From Mayamaea pseudoterrestris (Eukaryota > Bacillariophyta > Bacillariophyceae > Sellaphorales > Sellaphoraceae), in assembly GCA_027923505.1 (NCBI GenBank), contig BROI01000008.1, forward strand, positions 186,001-250,000: a stretch of DNA of 64,000 nucleotides, written 5' to 3'. The position numbers and the translations under genes are program-made. Of this stretch, positions 19,851 to 32,455 are shown one piece after another (the first letter of the stretch is position 1; each line of letters starts with the position of its first letter). The notes beneath the pieces are model-generated. The model did no database searches and was not told where the DNA came from. It saw only the letters and a list, made by a program, of their open reading frames with translations.

Positions 19851-22800
19851 ATGCCAAGTTCCAGCAATAATGTTCCAATGACAATCCGCGAAGAGGAACC
19901 GTTGCTGCTCAACTCCAAGCTTGACAACAATTTGGCGCAGACTAGTGTCATGCCACTCAACAACCAAGATGCTTCAGGCTTTGCGACGGCTGGCGGTGAC
20001 GAGTTCATCCTACGATCGCAACGATCCTGGATTATTAAGGTGGGACCCATCAAAAAGTACATGTTCAAGGGGCACTTGATTCGATCTGTGCGGCTTGGAT
20101 ATTTTGGAGGTAAAAGACGAAAACTTTCCGTCCAAGTTCAAGCGCCACATCACGCGACCACTGGAGGAGGCGGTGGACTCTTGGCGTTGAGTCGATTGTT
20201 TGGGGGTGGCAAACAAGATGGAGAGGAGTCTCAGGATTTGTCACAAACGGAAGCAGATGGAGTCATGGCGCAGCTGAGTGAGAATGATGTTGTTTGGATC
20301 AAAGTCTACAAGAAACCAAAACAAGTTGGTGATGATGACGACGACGCGTCCGTCGGGACGGACGGAGGGACAGGTTAGTAGATGCGCATCGAATGATACG
20401 TAATACAATTTACTTCTTGCTCACTTCTTACTTGATCAACAGAAAGTATGACCGATGGCGAGCCAACTTTGATTTCCAGTGCCGAAGAGGCGGAATATTC
20501 TGTTGAGTCGGATGCATATGAGTTGTCAGACTTGGAGATATTGGAGCGAAAGAACAAAACATTGGAATGTAAACTGGGGACGGGCAACGAGACAGTTGTT
20601 CGTGAACTACGGTTTAGGTCAGCGGTGGAAGCGGATGCCTTTGCACGCGTTTACTCAAAATTGGAAAAAATGGTTTCCGAACGAACGCAGGAACAGCTGG
20701 CCAAATTTAGAAAGAGCAGTGCACCGGCAGAGTCGGTTGTTCATGATTTGGAGAAAATTGTGGACAAGTCTGGTGAGGCCATTGCTATTTTGTGCGAGAT
20801 TGTCAGTGCGCAGAGTCTCCCTATAGCAGACATGTACTCGACTGATCCGTACATTATCGTGCGCATGGGTAGAACTGAAATTCATCGGACGGCGCACATC
20901 AGCAAGAACCGCGATCCAATCTGGACAATTCGAAATGGGAGCTTGTTTCTCTTGGAGATGACACCGGAAGAATTCTTCTCGTTTCCAAGCATGAGCTTTG
21001 TGGTCAAGGATTTTGACCAATTTGGATCAAATGAGATTCTTGGTGCTGTGCATGTCCCTTTGCAGGATTTGCTAACTGGTACCGGGGAGCGGAAAGAATA
21101 TGTCATAACGCCGCGGAAAGGTTTTCGTTCCACTAAGGACGAGGATTTCAAGCCGCGCCTATACTTGCGGTTCCGTAGAGCATCAAAGGAAGACATTTTG
21201 GTGCGTATGCGTCGCTTTGAAAGACATCGATAGTCGTCTTAGCCGCGCTCATCAGTGTATTTTTCTAGTTTATGCAAAATTTTGAAGATAATAAGAAAGC
21301 TGTCGGTGTTTACGTGGATGAAACATTTTTACGGTACCGTCCTCCTCATCTTGGCCTGACGAAGCGGTTGCATAAAAAGGGTGACAACAAAGAGATACTG
21401 GTGAGTCTATTATCATACGTTTGTATGCTCTATGCGTCGCATTTTTAACTCACCTTGTCTCCCTTAGAATCGCGTAAGACCATTTCCAGATCCAGACCGG
21501 CCGGAGGACACCAAATGGATGACGAAGGACGAAATTAACCAAGATTCGCTTGTCATGTCGAAGAACTGGGTCGAAGCTGGATCTGGGGGGCGCGAACGGG
21601 TTGGGAGAGTGTACCTTGAAATTCTCGGCTGTGACAAACTTCCCAACATGGACAGTTTGACGCTGGACCTGCGCGACGCGACGGACGCTTTCGTCTCGGT
21701 TGTTTTTGAAGACGCCATAGTGAGCACAGGTATGAACCAGTCATAATGCAGGATATGGTGTATTGCTTTTGCTAACATTGCTCTCTAATACTTAGATGTT
21801 ATTGCTAATACACTGTCGCCAAGGTGGCCGTCGTGGTCTCAACGAGCGTTTGCCTTTAATGTTGCGCATCCGTCGTCTGATCTTATATTGGCCGTCTTTG
21901 ATTATGATCCTGAAGCTAGTCCGCTGCAAATGCTATCTCGAGCTGCAACAACGAGTCTTCACGATGCGATCGGCAGAGTTCAGGTGAACCTTTCAGCATT
22001 CCATGCGAATACAGTGTATACGTTGTGCTATCCATTATATTACGGGGAGAAGGCCGAGGAAATGACTAAGTCTAACGGCAAAGTTTGGATCCGCTTGCGG
22101 AAGGAGTGGGTCGACGTTCGCCGAGCACTAGTGGTAGCAGCGTTGCCACCGCATCCGCCCGTCTTCGTCACCGTGGCGCGCCCAGTCGACTATCAGGTGG
22201 CTCACTACACGACAGAAGGAGCGGTAAGTTTGCCACCCACGATTCTTGGTTTTTTGCAACTCGAACTGTCTTTTAACGCTCTTGTTTCTAGCACGTCGAG
22301 ACGGACTTTAGCTTGTCTATCTTTACCGAATACATTCAAGAATTGCAATCCTACACAGAGCTTTCGAACGTTGCAATTGACGCTTTTATGGCGGTATGGC
22401 TGTGGCGCGGACACTATCCGGTGACTTTCAGAGGGCGGGATGTGCTTCTACCTCTCCACTCAATCACCGCATACATTTGGGCAATTGTACTCACTCGCAA
22501 TTTTAACACGCTTCCGTCTTTCGTTTTCTTTGCGATTGGATGGGGATTTCTGTGAGTGCTGGACGAAGCTGGTTTTTATGTTCCGCCGGGTGAAGTCTCA
22601 CCGACCGTTTCCCTTCAGCGCGACGAATGAACATGTGAACCAAAGTCCTTCGGTATGGCACCGCACCCCGCACTTCCTAGATGGACTTCGGCTGTTGCTG
22701 AATTTTAGATGGACAGATATGTCGATTAATATAGATCCAAATTATAACGCTGAAGCCGTGGAGGCTTATCAGAAGGCCATGGAGGATCGCGTCTCGCGAC

Positions 22801-23792
22801 GCAAACACGAGAAGGAGCTAGAGCTCCAATATGACATGGAGACGAAGAAAAGATTGGGTGTCGTGGTAGACGATGCAGAGGCAGAGGACGCTGAGATCGT
22901 CAACTCGCATCGCAACAACATTTTATCGAAGGTGAAGGATCTTGTCAACCCCATGACCTTGACGGTCAAACCTGTTCTGCATCCAATTCAACTAAAGTTG
23001 CGATCGGTTATTATCGGGCTTCGTATCACGAAGAGCATCATCATGTGGGACGACTTTTACTACGCCTGGTGGATTACGTTTTTTTGTTTTGCCATTTCGA
23101 TCATGTTGGTGTGGATTCCATGGGGCTGGATGATGCGTTGGTTGTTGCGTGTAATTGCATGGGTCGGGTTCGGGCCGTGGATGATGCTGGTCGATCAAAA
23201 GTACTTTGCCGAGAATCCCGACATGACAGAGAAGGAGAGAGAGGAATTGATTCGCAAAAAGGTTGAAACTCGCTACGATGCAGTAATTAAAGCGGCATCA
23301 GATTATCAGGTTCGCAAGGAAAGGATCATCAAGCTAAAGAGCATGTCTACCTACATGTTTGGACGGTTCCATTTGCGCGTTCCGCGCTTTAATGAGGATT
23401 TGATTACCATCAATCCACTACCAGAGTCATATGCCAAGGCGTACGATCCGTCCAAAGCCCCACCCATTCACTTTGTGGATCACAAGTACGGTCAGCGTCT
23501 AGAAGGCGACATGATACCTATGCGAGACATTCAGATTGCTCAGAAGAAAAAGGCCATTGCCAGCAAGGAACCAAAGAAAACCCACATGCAGGCGAGGGCT
23601 GGAAAGGCGCTAGGTCGTTTCCGCAAGTCGGTGGCACCACTCGGGAAACGTGTCGTTGACGGTATTGCGGATGGAGAGCACTTAATCACCGATAACGTGC
23701 CACTTTTGGGTCGAAAAAGTGGACAAAATGGTGGGCATCAGACGCGAAATGGCGCAATATCCGAGGCGTCAAAGTCGAACAAGATAGATTAA
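19851..23792 (+). CDS. multi-C2, membrane-anchored MCTP-like protein with PH-like N-terminus
   Basis: Seven exons are inferred: 19851-20373, 20443-21200, 21269-21400, 21468-21729, 21796-22223, 22292-22551 and 22619-23792. All junctions keep frame and give 1,178 residues. The N-terminal region (about 55-250) resembles a split PH domain (WIIKVGPIKKYMFKGHLIRS, then VVRELRFRSAVEADAFARVY). Two C2 domains follow, near 289-410 (AILCEIVSAQSLPIADMYS) and 516-640 (RVYLEILGCDKLPNMDS). A hydrophobic C-terminal module near 935-985 (WWITFFCFAISIMLVWIPWG) matches the two-helix membrane anchor of MCTP/PRT_C proteins. Calcium- or lipid-dependent tethering at the ER or a contact site is inferred. The calcium-binding Asp set is incomplete by eye. 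A ferlin- or extended-synaptotagmin-like assignment is the main alternative. Confidence 0.8.
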
Positions 23793-24151
23793 AGTGCTCA
23801 TGTGCAATATACTTACATGATTTTGTTATGTTAACTTTGAAACTGTTCAGTAGGTCTCAACCGCAGGTGGACAGTACAATAACATGCTTGCGACTTGAGA
23901 GTTTTATTGTTGTAACAACTTTACGACGTACTACTCGTGTCCGAGTGATTACCGGTAAGACGTCTTACACTACCAAATGAACCGCATGATGATGAAACAC
24001 ATGAACATGCGGTCGAGGACTTCAAATATTTGTAAAACAGGAAAGCTGCTTTCCGTAAACGAATGTATTCAAAGTGTTGCTACTTGCCTTTACTGCGCAC
24101 GAAAATTACGACTCTTTATCTCTTTGTGAATCACCGATATTGCAATCAAAG
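23793..24151. other. spacer upstream of TRAPPC11
   Basis: No supported gene lies in these 359 bases. A perfect TACCGGTA palindrome is at 23950-23957, followed directly by another short palindrome (aagacgtctt). The TRAPPC11 frame stays open back to about 24074 but has no ATG before 24152. Confidence 0.45.
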
Positions 24152-27100
24152 ATGGACGAGCTCCCGAAGGATTTGTTAATTGGAGTATCGCCACTCGTCT
24201 TCGCCGTGACCACAATGGCTGACGCCGGAAGCAACCCAGGCAATTCGAAAAGATCCCTATTTAATCGCTTCCTCGATGCTGTGGCTGCTTCGCTATCTGA
24301 CGAAGACTCAATTGAACAGGACGCAGTTCAATCCTCGTCGTCAGAACCTCGAATACGCTCAAGCATGTCCTTGTTTAGACCAGATGAAGACGAGTCGAGC
24401 GATGAGGAGGACTATGAATTACTTGGAGACGGAGCTACAGCTAGCACACAAAAGAGAAAACCAAACTCATCATCATTCTATGCGGGGTTCGGTCGTCGCT
24501 CTATGTCAGCGACTTCAGCAAACGACTTTGACAAGAGCCCAGCGAATGAGGGAACAAGATTAGGCGACACGACTATAAGTTACGCCAAGGCTTTAAAAAA
24601 CGGACAAGGCTTCTTCCAACGTGCTAGAATCGTTTCCGTGTCAATGCAGCATGGGCTACCTCCTTGCAATGATCCAGAGGGTACGGATAATTTAGCGTCG
24701 GCATTGACGCCATTTCTGAAGAATAAAGACCCCAAACTTGGAAAGCTACTTCTTGAAACATATCCATTGAATGGAATCTTGACGACGGGATGGTTGGAGA
24801 AGCATGTCCATGCTTTGCCAAGCGTAATTTTGGTTGTTTGTACTGTGTGCGCTGATCAGAAGGAGCAAGACATTGCCGACAAGCGACTACTGGAAACAAT
24901 AAGCAACTTCGAAGTTTCCATGGTTCCAAAACGACAATGCACCATTCACGTTGTAGGTCTCATGATGGATGATGTAACAATTTTGCAGGGTGAGGAGTGG
25001 ACGCGAGCCATTTCACGCATGATGCTTGACGAGGAGACGAAGACTGCAGCAACCGACTGGTTTCGCGTCGCCCTTTTGCGAACTAGCTCGGACTTGGAAG
25101 CCAGCGATACAGGTCTCCCGACTAGTCGAGCACTTAGGGAATTGCATCAGAGTGTACGAGACGCCAGTATGCAGTATTACTTGGGCCAGGCGCGTCGGAC
25201 CAAGGAGAAGCTTAGGAAATTACAGTTTGAAAAGTCACGGCGTCACGGTCAGGATGCTGTACCAAAATCGCTCCTGCCGTTGGTCATTCGATATTGCTTC
25301 AAGATTGCAATGTTCTACGAGTTTCAATGGAAGCATGAAAAATCGCTTCGTTTCATGGCGGCGGCTTATCGACAGGCGGCAAACTACAACGAGTATCTGT
25401 TACATTTGCGCCAGCATCCAGGCGAAACCGATAATGGGGGTGACGACTCAGGGCATTCTATTTCAATCGCCGGCGATGAGCTTGAAGTTTCGTTGGGCAA
25501 CATTGCCAATGGTAGCCTTGAGGCAGTGTGGAATCAAATCGTTGCACAACCACCAGATGATATGATTCATCAGTGCAGAGCCGTCGCCGAATGGCTGAAT
25601 CTTAAATTGCTACAAGCTGGGTTTTCGTCACATACTGAAGGCGGTCTTTTGGCGGCTGATAGGCAATGGCGACAACATTGCCGTAGATTTTGTTCACGTC
25701 AGCACTCCCCATTGTTCAAGTCAAATGACTGGTTTGAGTGGGCGTACATTGCTCGAAACTGGCTGACTATGAGTGAAATAGTAGAGAGGCACCCGCCAAA
25801 AGCGTTGGGAGATTTCGGGAATGATTATGACGAAGTATTGTTACGATGTAGTCCTTGGAGGTCATATGAAAAAACTGTCGATGCTATGCTACACCTTGCG
25901 AGTGCTATTGAGAACGCAAGGCGCATTACTGAGCTTTCGGATACCTTGGACTTGGAAGACCCGTTGCGGAGGAGATATATTGGATCATTTGGTAACAAGG
26001 GACTGCGCTCAATTCTTTCCGAATGCTGTAAATCCGATTATCGTGGTAAGCGCTCATGTGAAGTAAATGTCTTGTTTGTAAATCCGTCAAAGTGCTCACT
26101 CTTCAGCATGTCATTAATTCACAATAACAGTAAGGGCACGGGACCTAGCATATCGCGCTATAATGCTATATGAAGCCGAGTGCGAAAAGGAGAAGCGTGG
26201 TTTCTATGCGGAAGACCGAACGATGGAGCGCTCGACGAGCCGTGCTGGTGCGAGACTCTACTATCTGGCTGGCAGTATTTTGCTGGGCATGGGCCAACAC
26301 AAGGAAGCCGCCCTACATCTCGAGAAATCAACTCGGTTTGCGTATGGCTGGCCTGGAATTGAGCTTGCAATTCGAAAAATGCTGATAGAATGCTACGAGA
26401 AACATATTCCCTCGTCATCAAACACCAATGAGGAGAGTAACCAAGCTCTTGTGTCAATGATTCTCGACTCTTACTTTAACGCTAAAATGTCGGCGCAAAG
26501 TCTTCGGAGGGCTCTCGACCATTTTGCAACAATGGCAGGTGGTAAAGGTTTTCTAGATTGGTACCACGAGTCAGACGACGAAGAAGACAAGTCTCTTCCT
26601 TTCACCTTCGCCGTGTCATTTCCAGAACGAACGCATGCGACGGCAGGTGATAGTGTCAAGGCGTCTGTGCTGATCACGTCTAACCTTGACTACGCAGTCC
26701 ATGTCAACTCAGCTGTTCTTTTGAGTTTGGCCGGAGAACTAGCAATATCAACTGTTGATTTACTAAGCGCCGAGAATGCAAGTGAAGGTCATGACGGCGG
26801 CATCATCATACAATCGAAAACATCAATCATCATTGCCACCGAGGTTGAACTGCCCCAAGACACATCATTTATAGCAATTGACGACAGCGGCAACGGAGGC
26901 GAGAATCAGGGTGTCGCCGGGAAAGGATCATTTGCTAAAAGCGCCAGGCCACGGTCGGCTGGTGTCACGTCGGCCGGAGGGGCCCGATTCGTATCGGAGG
27001 ACGACAGCTCGCTCGGCAATAGAGTGTCTCAAGGTTGGAGTTTGCGCTTTTTAGGTGGCAAGTCGCTCCGTTGCGACGGCGTGCGACTTACTTTCCATCC

Positions 27101-28961
27101 AGTGCAGGTCGAAAAAGCAACGGGTGGTGAACCTGTGACGCTTATACATCTCACTTTAAAGAAAAAGAAAGCCAAGACGCCAGCTAACATTAAACGAACC
27201 CCATACGAAGAAGACAACTACATAGCTTCTGCGTGGTCACGCCCTACGCATCTACCACTTTCGCGAGGGCCCCGCAGTCTTCGCGTTCTGGGTCCACAAT
27301 CTGAGTTGACTGTCAAGGACATAACTGAAGCTGTAACTGGTGGAAAAGCGACGGAAGGGACTGTGAATCGGATTGTGGTCAAACTTACTGCTGGCGAGAA
27401 AGAGCGATGCAAGGATATTCAGTGTAAAATCAGTTGCTTTAGCGTGCTATTAACCACGGCAGGCACTACACTTCGTTTGGTAACTGAGAATGATAATATA
27501 ATATCCAGGGGCGAAGGTTCAGCTTGCATGAGCGATCCAAATGTCCGAACGCCATGCTTGGTTACACCAACGTCCGACGTCTTTGAATTACCTCATGAGT
27601 CTACCTTTGGCTACAAACTTCCAATTGGTTGGAAAATGGCTGAGTCGGGGACAGCTTTCGTTGCGCCAATTGTTCACTCGCTTCAAAGTTCTGAATCTGC
27701 GTTTGTCCAGATGAACTTGTATCGACCGCCGCCTGCCATTCAAAATTCACTCAACGACAAGGATCAGGTAGGCGATGCAAGTGTCTGTAAAACAGATTTT
27801 TACTTGAGTATCTCGTACCAGAAGGAGCGGCCTCCGAAGGATGTGACAAAGCGGCCGGGAATGCGAAGAGCTTCGCGCAGGCGCGCCAAGCCGGTCATGT
27901 CACGACAGAAGTCAGATTCTGACGAACCTTTCGAGTCACCGGAAAATGAAGAACATTACTATGTGTCAGAAGCAACACCCAAGGCGCTTAGATTTGAGGA
28001 AGTAAACCTCGAGTATACTGGGACAGTTGTTTGGAGCAAGCCCCTGTCGGCCAAGTTTGAATCGAGCTCGAGTGATGATAGTTTGGGCTGTAGAAAAACA
28101 CGCAGCGAGAGCTTGGTTTTGACGAACGGGGACACTGCAACTATACGATGCATTTTCGAGGCGTATAATGAGAAAGCGAAGACTGACACCGAGGTTGTTG
28201 CAATTCGAGCCCAGCCTTCCGAAACTGACGAAGCACTAATAACTTTATCATCGCCAAAGCATGTGGAAAGCGTTGAAGGAAGTCTCTATCATGCCGAAGC
28301 AAACGATCCATGCAGCGTCTTATCTTTAGGATCTCGACGAAGTGTTGCTTATACAGTAAAGGGAATTCTCAAACCATCTGCGTCCACCAGTCAGGCAATC
28401 ATCTCACTCGGTTCTTTAATTGTGGACTGGCAACCTTCGTTGGTCCCTCTTCCCATCGATGCAAGTTGTTTTTTCAAAGATTCGGGTATATCAACTCACG
28501 GGCCGCTTCGACTTTCCACTCCATCAAAACTCAGCTTCGCTGGTCCAAGGTGCCGAATCGAGCAATCGCCGGTGCAAGTGAAGCTTCTACCCCTGCCAGC
28601 TACGCCCTTCGTGAACGCGCCTTTTCAAATACGCTACAGGATTTGCAACAATTCAGGCTATCAACAAGATGTACGTGTGCAGATTTCAGACCAGGTGCGT
28701 CCCGTTTGCAACAATGTAAGTAGCCTTTACTTCTCCGGAATTACGAAAGGCGACATTCGATTGACTTCCCGCGAGACCACGATTGTCAGCTACACTGCAC
28801 TAGCGACGACAACTGGCAAGGCGAATTTACCGTCAATCAAGATGTTTTTGACTCGCGACGGTTCCTGTATTGTGGACATACCGGCGAGGGAGGTTTGCAT
28901 ATTACCCGCGGAACGCAGGAGTGAGAATCACATTGTACAGTCCAGGTCACTTGACACTTAG
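24152..28961 (+). CDS. TRAPPC11: TRAPP complex subunit 11 (foie gras family)
   Basis: Two exons (24152-26045 and 26131-28961) give 1,574 residues. TRAPPC11 is a large subunit of the TRAPPIII tethering complex in ER-Golgi and autophagy traffic. MDELPKDLLIGVSPLVFAV matches the conserved N-terminus and fixes the start. The foie gras region includes YCFKIAMFYEFQWKHEKSLRFM and the helical-repeat segment ARLYYLAGSILLGMGQHKEA. The exon junction gives DYRVRARDLAYRAIMLYEAE in perfect frame across an 85-bp intron. The C-terminal part holds beta-sandwich-like segments (FQIRYRICNNSGYQQDV) typical of the gryzun domain. Ser- and acid-rich insertions make it longer than the human protein (about 1,130). The window contains no other TRAPP subunit. 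Confidence 0.88.
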
Positions 28962-29808
28962 CTATCTGTCACAGCTAGGAAACGCGCACTTTCAATGCTA
29001 GCAAATGCAGCCACTTGATGGAAGAGGCCTTGCGACTTTCTTATGTCCGTTTACTACATTCGAATGGCGCGCCATTTTCCGCGAATCGTCACAAGATCAA
29101 CTTGCGCCGATATTGGATAAACTTTACACGCCGAAGCTACATTAAAGCCACTGACCGACTCACTACTTGACAAGCAAGAGTCTCAAACTAGAAGCATTAC
29201 GGGAGTTAACGAACGTGTTGCAAGTCGACCCGGGCATCTCGTCGGCGTCGTTATCATTGTTTATCGGTACCTGCCGCTTGCTTTGGAATTCATCGAGACA
29301 GCCATAGAGCTTGCAATCTTGCGATGCCTTCACTAGCATTTCACACGGATTAATGCAGTAGACTGTTTTGCTAGGACTGCCGATGCCCTAAGCGCCAGTG
29401 GGGCAACCTGGTAGATCTTCGATGCTTAACCCCGCAGATCCGTATATACGAAACAGCCTGTTCTGATTGTGCGCGTCTCCGTTATCACATCTAGCCTGTT
29501 GAGAATGTCCGTTGATTCTAAGATGCACCGCAGCTTACGCTGCGATGGGCGCTTCAACCCACAAGTCTCCACCAAATTTACAGTAATTTTTATAAGAAAA
29601 AGCTGCCAAATGATCATTCTACTACGCTCTATAAAATGCTCTATATATAGTAGAGTACAGTGGGCATGTCTTCAGCGCCAATTGGCGAGCATTTTTGATT
29701 GCAGCAGGGGGCAGCCAAAAACGCGGTAGCTGGCACTAAAACCACTGCGACTGTCTCTTGAAGCTGCACCTCCAATTCCATCAGCGCGCCACAGTTTGGT
29801 CCTCCACC
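28962..29808. other. 847-bp spacer with TATA-like element
   Basis: No ORF here has family support. The last 170 bases hold AT-rich motifs (ctataaaatg, ctatatatag near 29630-29650), which are candidate core promoter elements of the KH gene. A short inverted repeat (cagccttacg-like pairing is not perfect) was judged insignificant. No tRNA is seen. Confidence 0.4.
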
Positions 29809-31952
29809 ATGAGTTCTGCCGATTCGTCAACTTTAGCGCAGCAAGCGCTTGAACGTGCCAAGGCAATTGCTGCCAAGCTATCTGGGACTGTTCCGAACGC
29901 CGACGCGAACGGAGGATTGACGAAACGCCGTCGGTGGGATGAACCGACTGGAAGCAGCAGCAACAATGAGACTGCCGACGACGATGAAACGAAGCGCGCC
30001 AAAATAACAGCAGCTGCAATCAACAGTAATAGCTCTGCAGTTCAACACGAGAAACGTATTTGGATAACAACGACGGTCGAGCGGCCGGCGCAGCATTACG
30101 TTCTTCATCTCTCAGATCAGTTGCAGGAGTTGAACGATTCGAATGGTGTGGAAAGTGACGAGGCAAGCAACATTTCGGCCAAGCTGCTAGGCAAAGGAAC
30201 GGACGAAGCTGTTGTTCCTGGATGGCCGCAGCTGCCGCTTCATATATTGCTAACGGCGCCGACGCATCAGCGACTCACGGAAGTGGCTGCAACCATCCAG
30301 AAATGGATTGATGTTGCGGATGCTGAACCCGCCTTGAACTACAGTGAGCAATCACTCGCGGTGCGCAACGAAGCAACTCATGGAAACACTGGCGCTGCAG
30401 ACTCCTACCGTCCTGCCTCCGTTGCGCAACTTATTCACGGTAATCCCTACGCCAACAGTGACGCCCCCTTGACGAATCAAATCACCTTTGGTGTGCCTCA
30501 CTCGGTGGTTGGCTATATCATCGGACGTGGAGGTTCCACATTAGCACAGCTTCAGGCAACCACGGGCGTTTCCGTTCAGATTCAAAAGGAGACAGATCTG
30601 GAACCGGGTCAAACGGATCGACAAATTACGCTGTCGGCGCCTGATGAAGCGTCCTTGGAGAATGGCAAGCGCCAGATTGAAAAGCTTGTGCGAGAAAAGT
30701 GTGGACCGACGGCAATGGGCGGCGCGGCTGGTCTTGGTTTCACAAAAAAGCATATGTACGATGCCAAGATTCAGGAGGCGATTGCAGCGGGACATGCTCA
30801 TATGACCATTCAAGTGCCAGAGGATGACGTCGGATTGGTGATTGGCAAGCAGGGAGCGACTATTCGACATATCCAAGAAAGTAGTGGTTGTAATGTGCAG
30901 GTTATGCCAGCGGAAAGCAACGAGAGTAAAATAGAAGACGGGAGAGACAAGGGGGATGCTAATTATTCGCGACCAACGCGAGCTGTCCATATCACACACC
31001 CGACAGAGCATGGAGCGCAGGCTGCGAAATCCATGATCGAAGAACTTCTTGCGAATAAGCCGCATTCTCATGGTGGCGGTGGTGGAGGCTACTACGGAGG
31101 CGGGTCGAGTAATATTACTATTCAAGTTGCGGTAAGGCCAGGGACTTCGTGTTTTCATTGTTGATGACGAGCAATTACTCACAGTACATGCTTCTATAAT
31201 CTATAACCACTTAGATTCCTGACAGGGATGTTGGTTTGTGCATCGGCAGACAAGGTTCCGTCATACGGCAGATCCAAGGCGAAACAAATACCAGGGTCCA
31301 AATTCCACCGCAGTGCGGACCTGGCGAAACGCATCGCATTATTAGCGTCACTGGTTCGCCAGAAGGAACTGACAAGGCAAGGAGGATGATGGAGACGATT
31401 TCTGCAGAGCAGTCGGCGGCCTGCGTAATGTCGGGATTTGACCAGTATCAGGCTCGCCAGCAGCAGGGGTTTAATTACGGCCAGCAACAGCAATCGCAAC
31501 CGCATGATCCAAATCAGCAGTATTCGGCAGAATGGCAAGCGTTCAAAGCAGCACAGGCAAGCGTTCAAAAACAGCACCAGCAGGAACCACCCCAGGCTCA
31601 GATAGTTACCGCCACGCCAGCTTTGGAAGCTGCTCCAGCAGCCGATGCTTACCACGAACAATTTTTCCGCTACGCCTATTATTACGGCGAAGAGGCTGCA
31701 CGCCAGTACTACGGCGCGTGGTCGCCCCCGCATGGGACGCCCAATCCGTACGGAGTGAATCCGACTTGTACTTTAACTCCACTGACAGATACTGAAAACG
31801 CTACGGTTGTGGCACCCACGACTTCCGTTGTGGCATCTGCTGCAGCGTCGTCCCATGTGGATTCAGCTGTAGCAGCTCCATCAACGCAGAACGCTCGCGA
31901 CTCGAGTCAACGGAGAGTGTCGAACCTCCCTGCGTGGATGACCAAGAAGTGA
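29809..31952 (+). CDS. three-KH-domain RNA-binding protein (FUBP/KSRP-like)
   Basis: Two exons (29809-31131 and 31215-31952, 83-bp intron) encode 686 residues. Three KH domains carry the GXXG RNA-binding loop: VGYIIGRGGSTLAQLQ (near 230), VGLVIGKQGATIRHIQ (near 342) and VGLCIGRQGSVIRQIQ (near 446). The intron falls exactly at the start of KH3 in phase 0. The C-terminal part is Q- and A-rich with a YHEQFFRYAYYYGEEAARQYY segment like the Tyr motifs of FUBP proteins, and ends in NLPAWMTKK. Single-stranded RNA or DNA binding in splicing, decay or transcription is inferred from the family. The ATG at 29809 was chosen because the open frame before it lacks an ATG. Confidence 0.88.
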
Positions 31953-32455
31953 ACGGGAAGAGTGGAAGGACTTACTGTGACTTAATACTTGTTCGTTTAT
32001 GTGCTTCGTTCACAACCGCCGGTTGTTGGTTCTCTAGATAAATCGTTATAAATGCTCTCACTTTAAAGCGCTCATTTTCTTTAATCTCACGACCCTTGTC
32101 CCAATAATTCATCTTCAGTTACAATTGTAAACGTGCCCGGTAAGAAACGGACGTTGTTCAAAATAGTGCTCGTATTTTCCCTTTCTTACAGTTTGAATGC
32201 CAATAGTTCTTGGCTGTGCCTACTCCTCGCGACAACCGTCGGTCGTGCATCTTGGACGAACACTTCGTTAAAAGTTGCAGCAAAAATGAAAAATCCACCG
32301 GCAGGCACCAACAAACTGTGGTGTGATAGAACGTGTACGTATACCATTGCTAATGCATCATCGTTTCGACTGAGGTATTGCTGAATAATGGAGTGTTGCA
32401 AATGTGAAAGCTCATAAAAATAAATATTATGCATTTAACGAATTATTATATGAAA
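31953..32455. other. convergent 3' spacer, no supported gene
   Basis: These 503 bases lie between the 3' ends of the KH gene and the kinase gene. A short hydrophobic ORF on the plus strand (about 32133-32384) has no ATG at its head and no recognised domain. AATAAA-like strings near 32419 could serve minus-strand or plus-strand polyadenylation. Confidence 0.4.
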
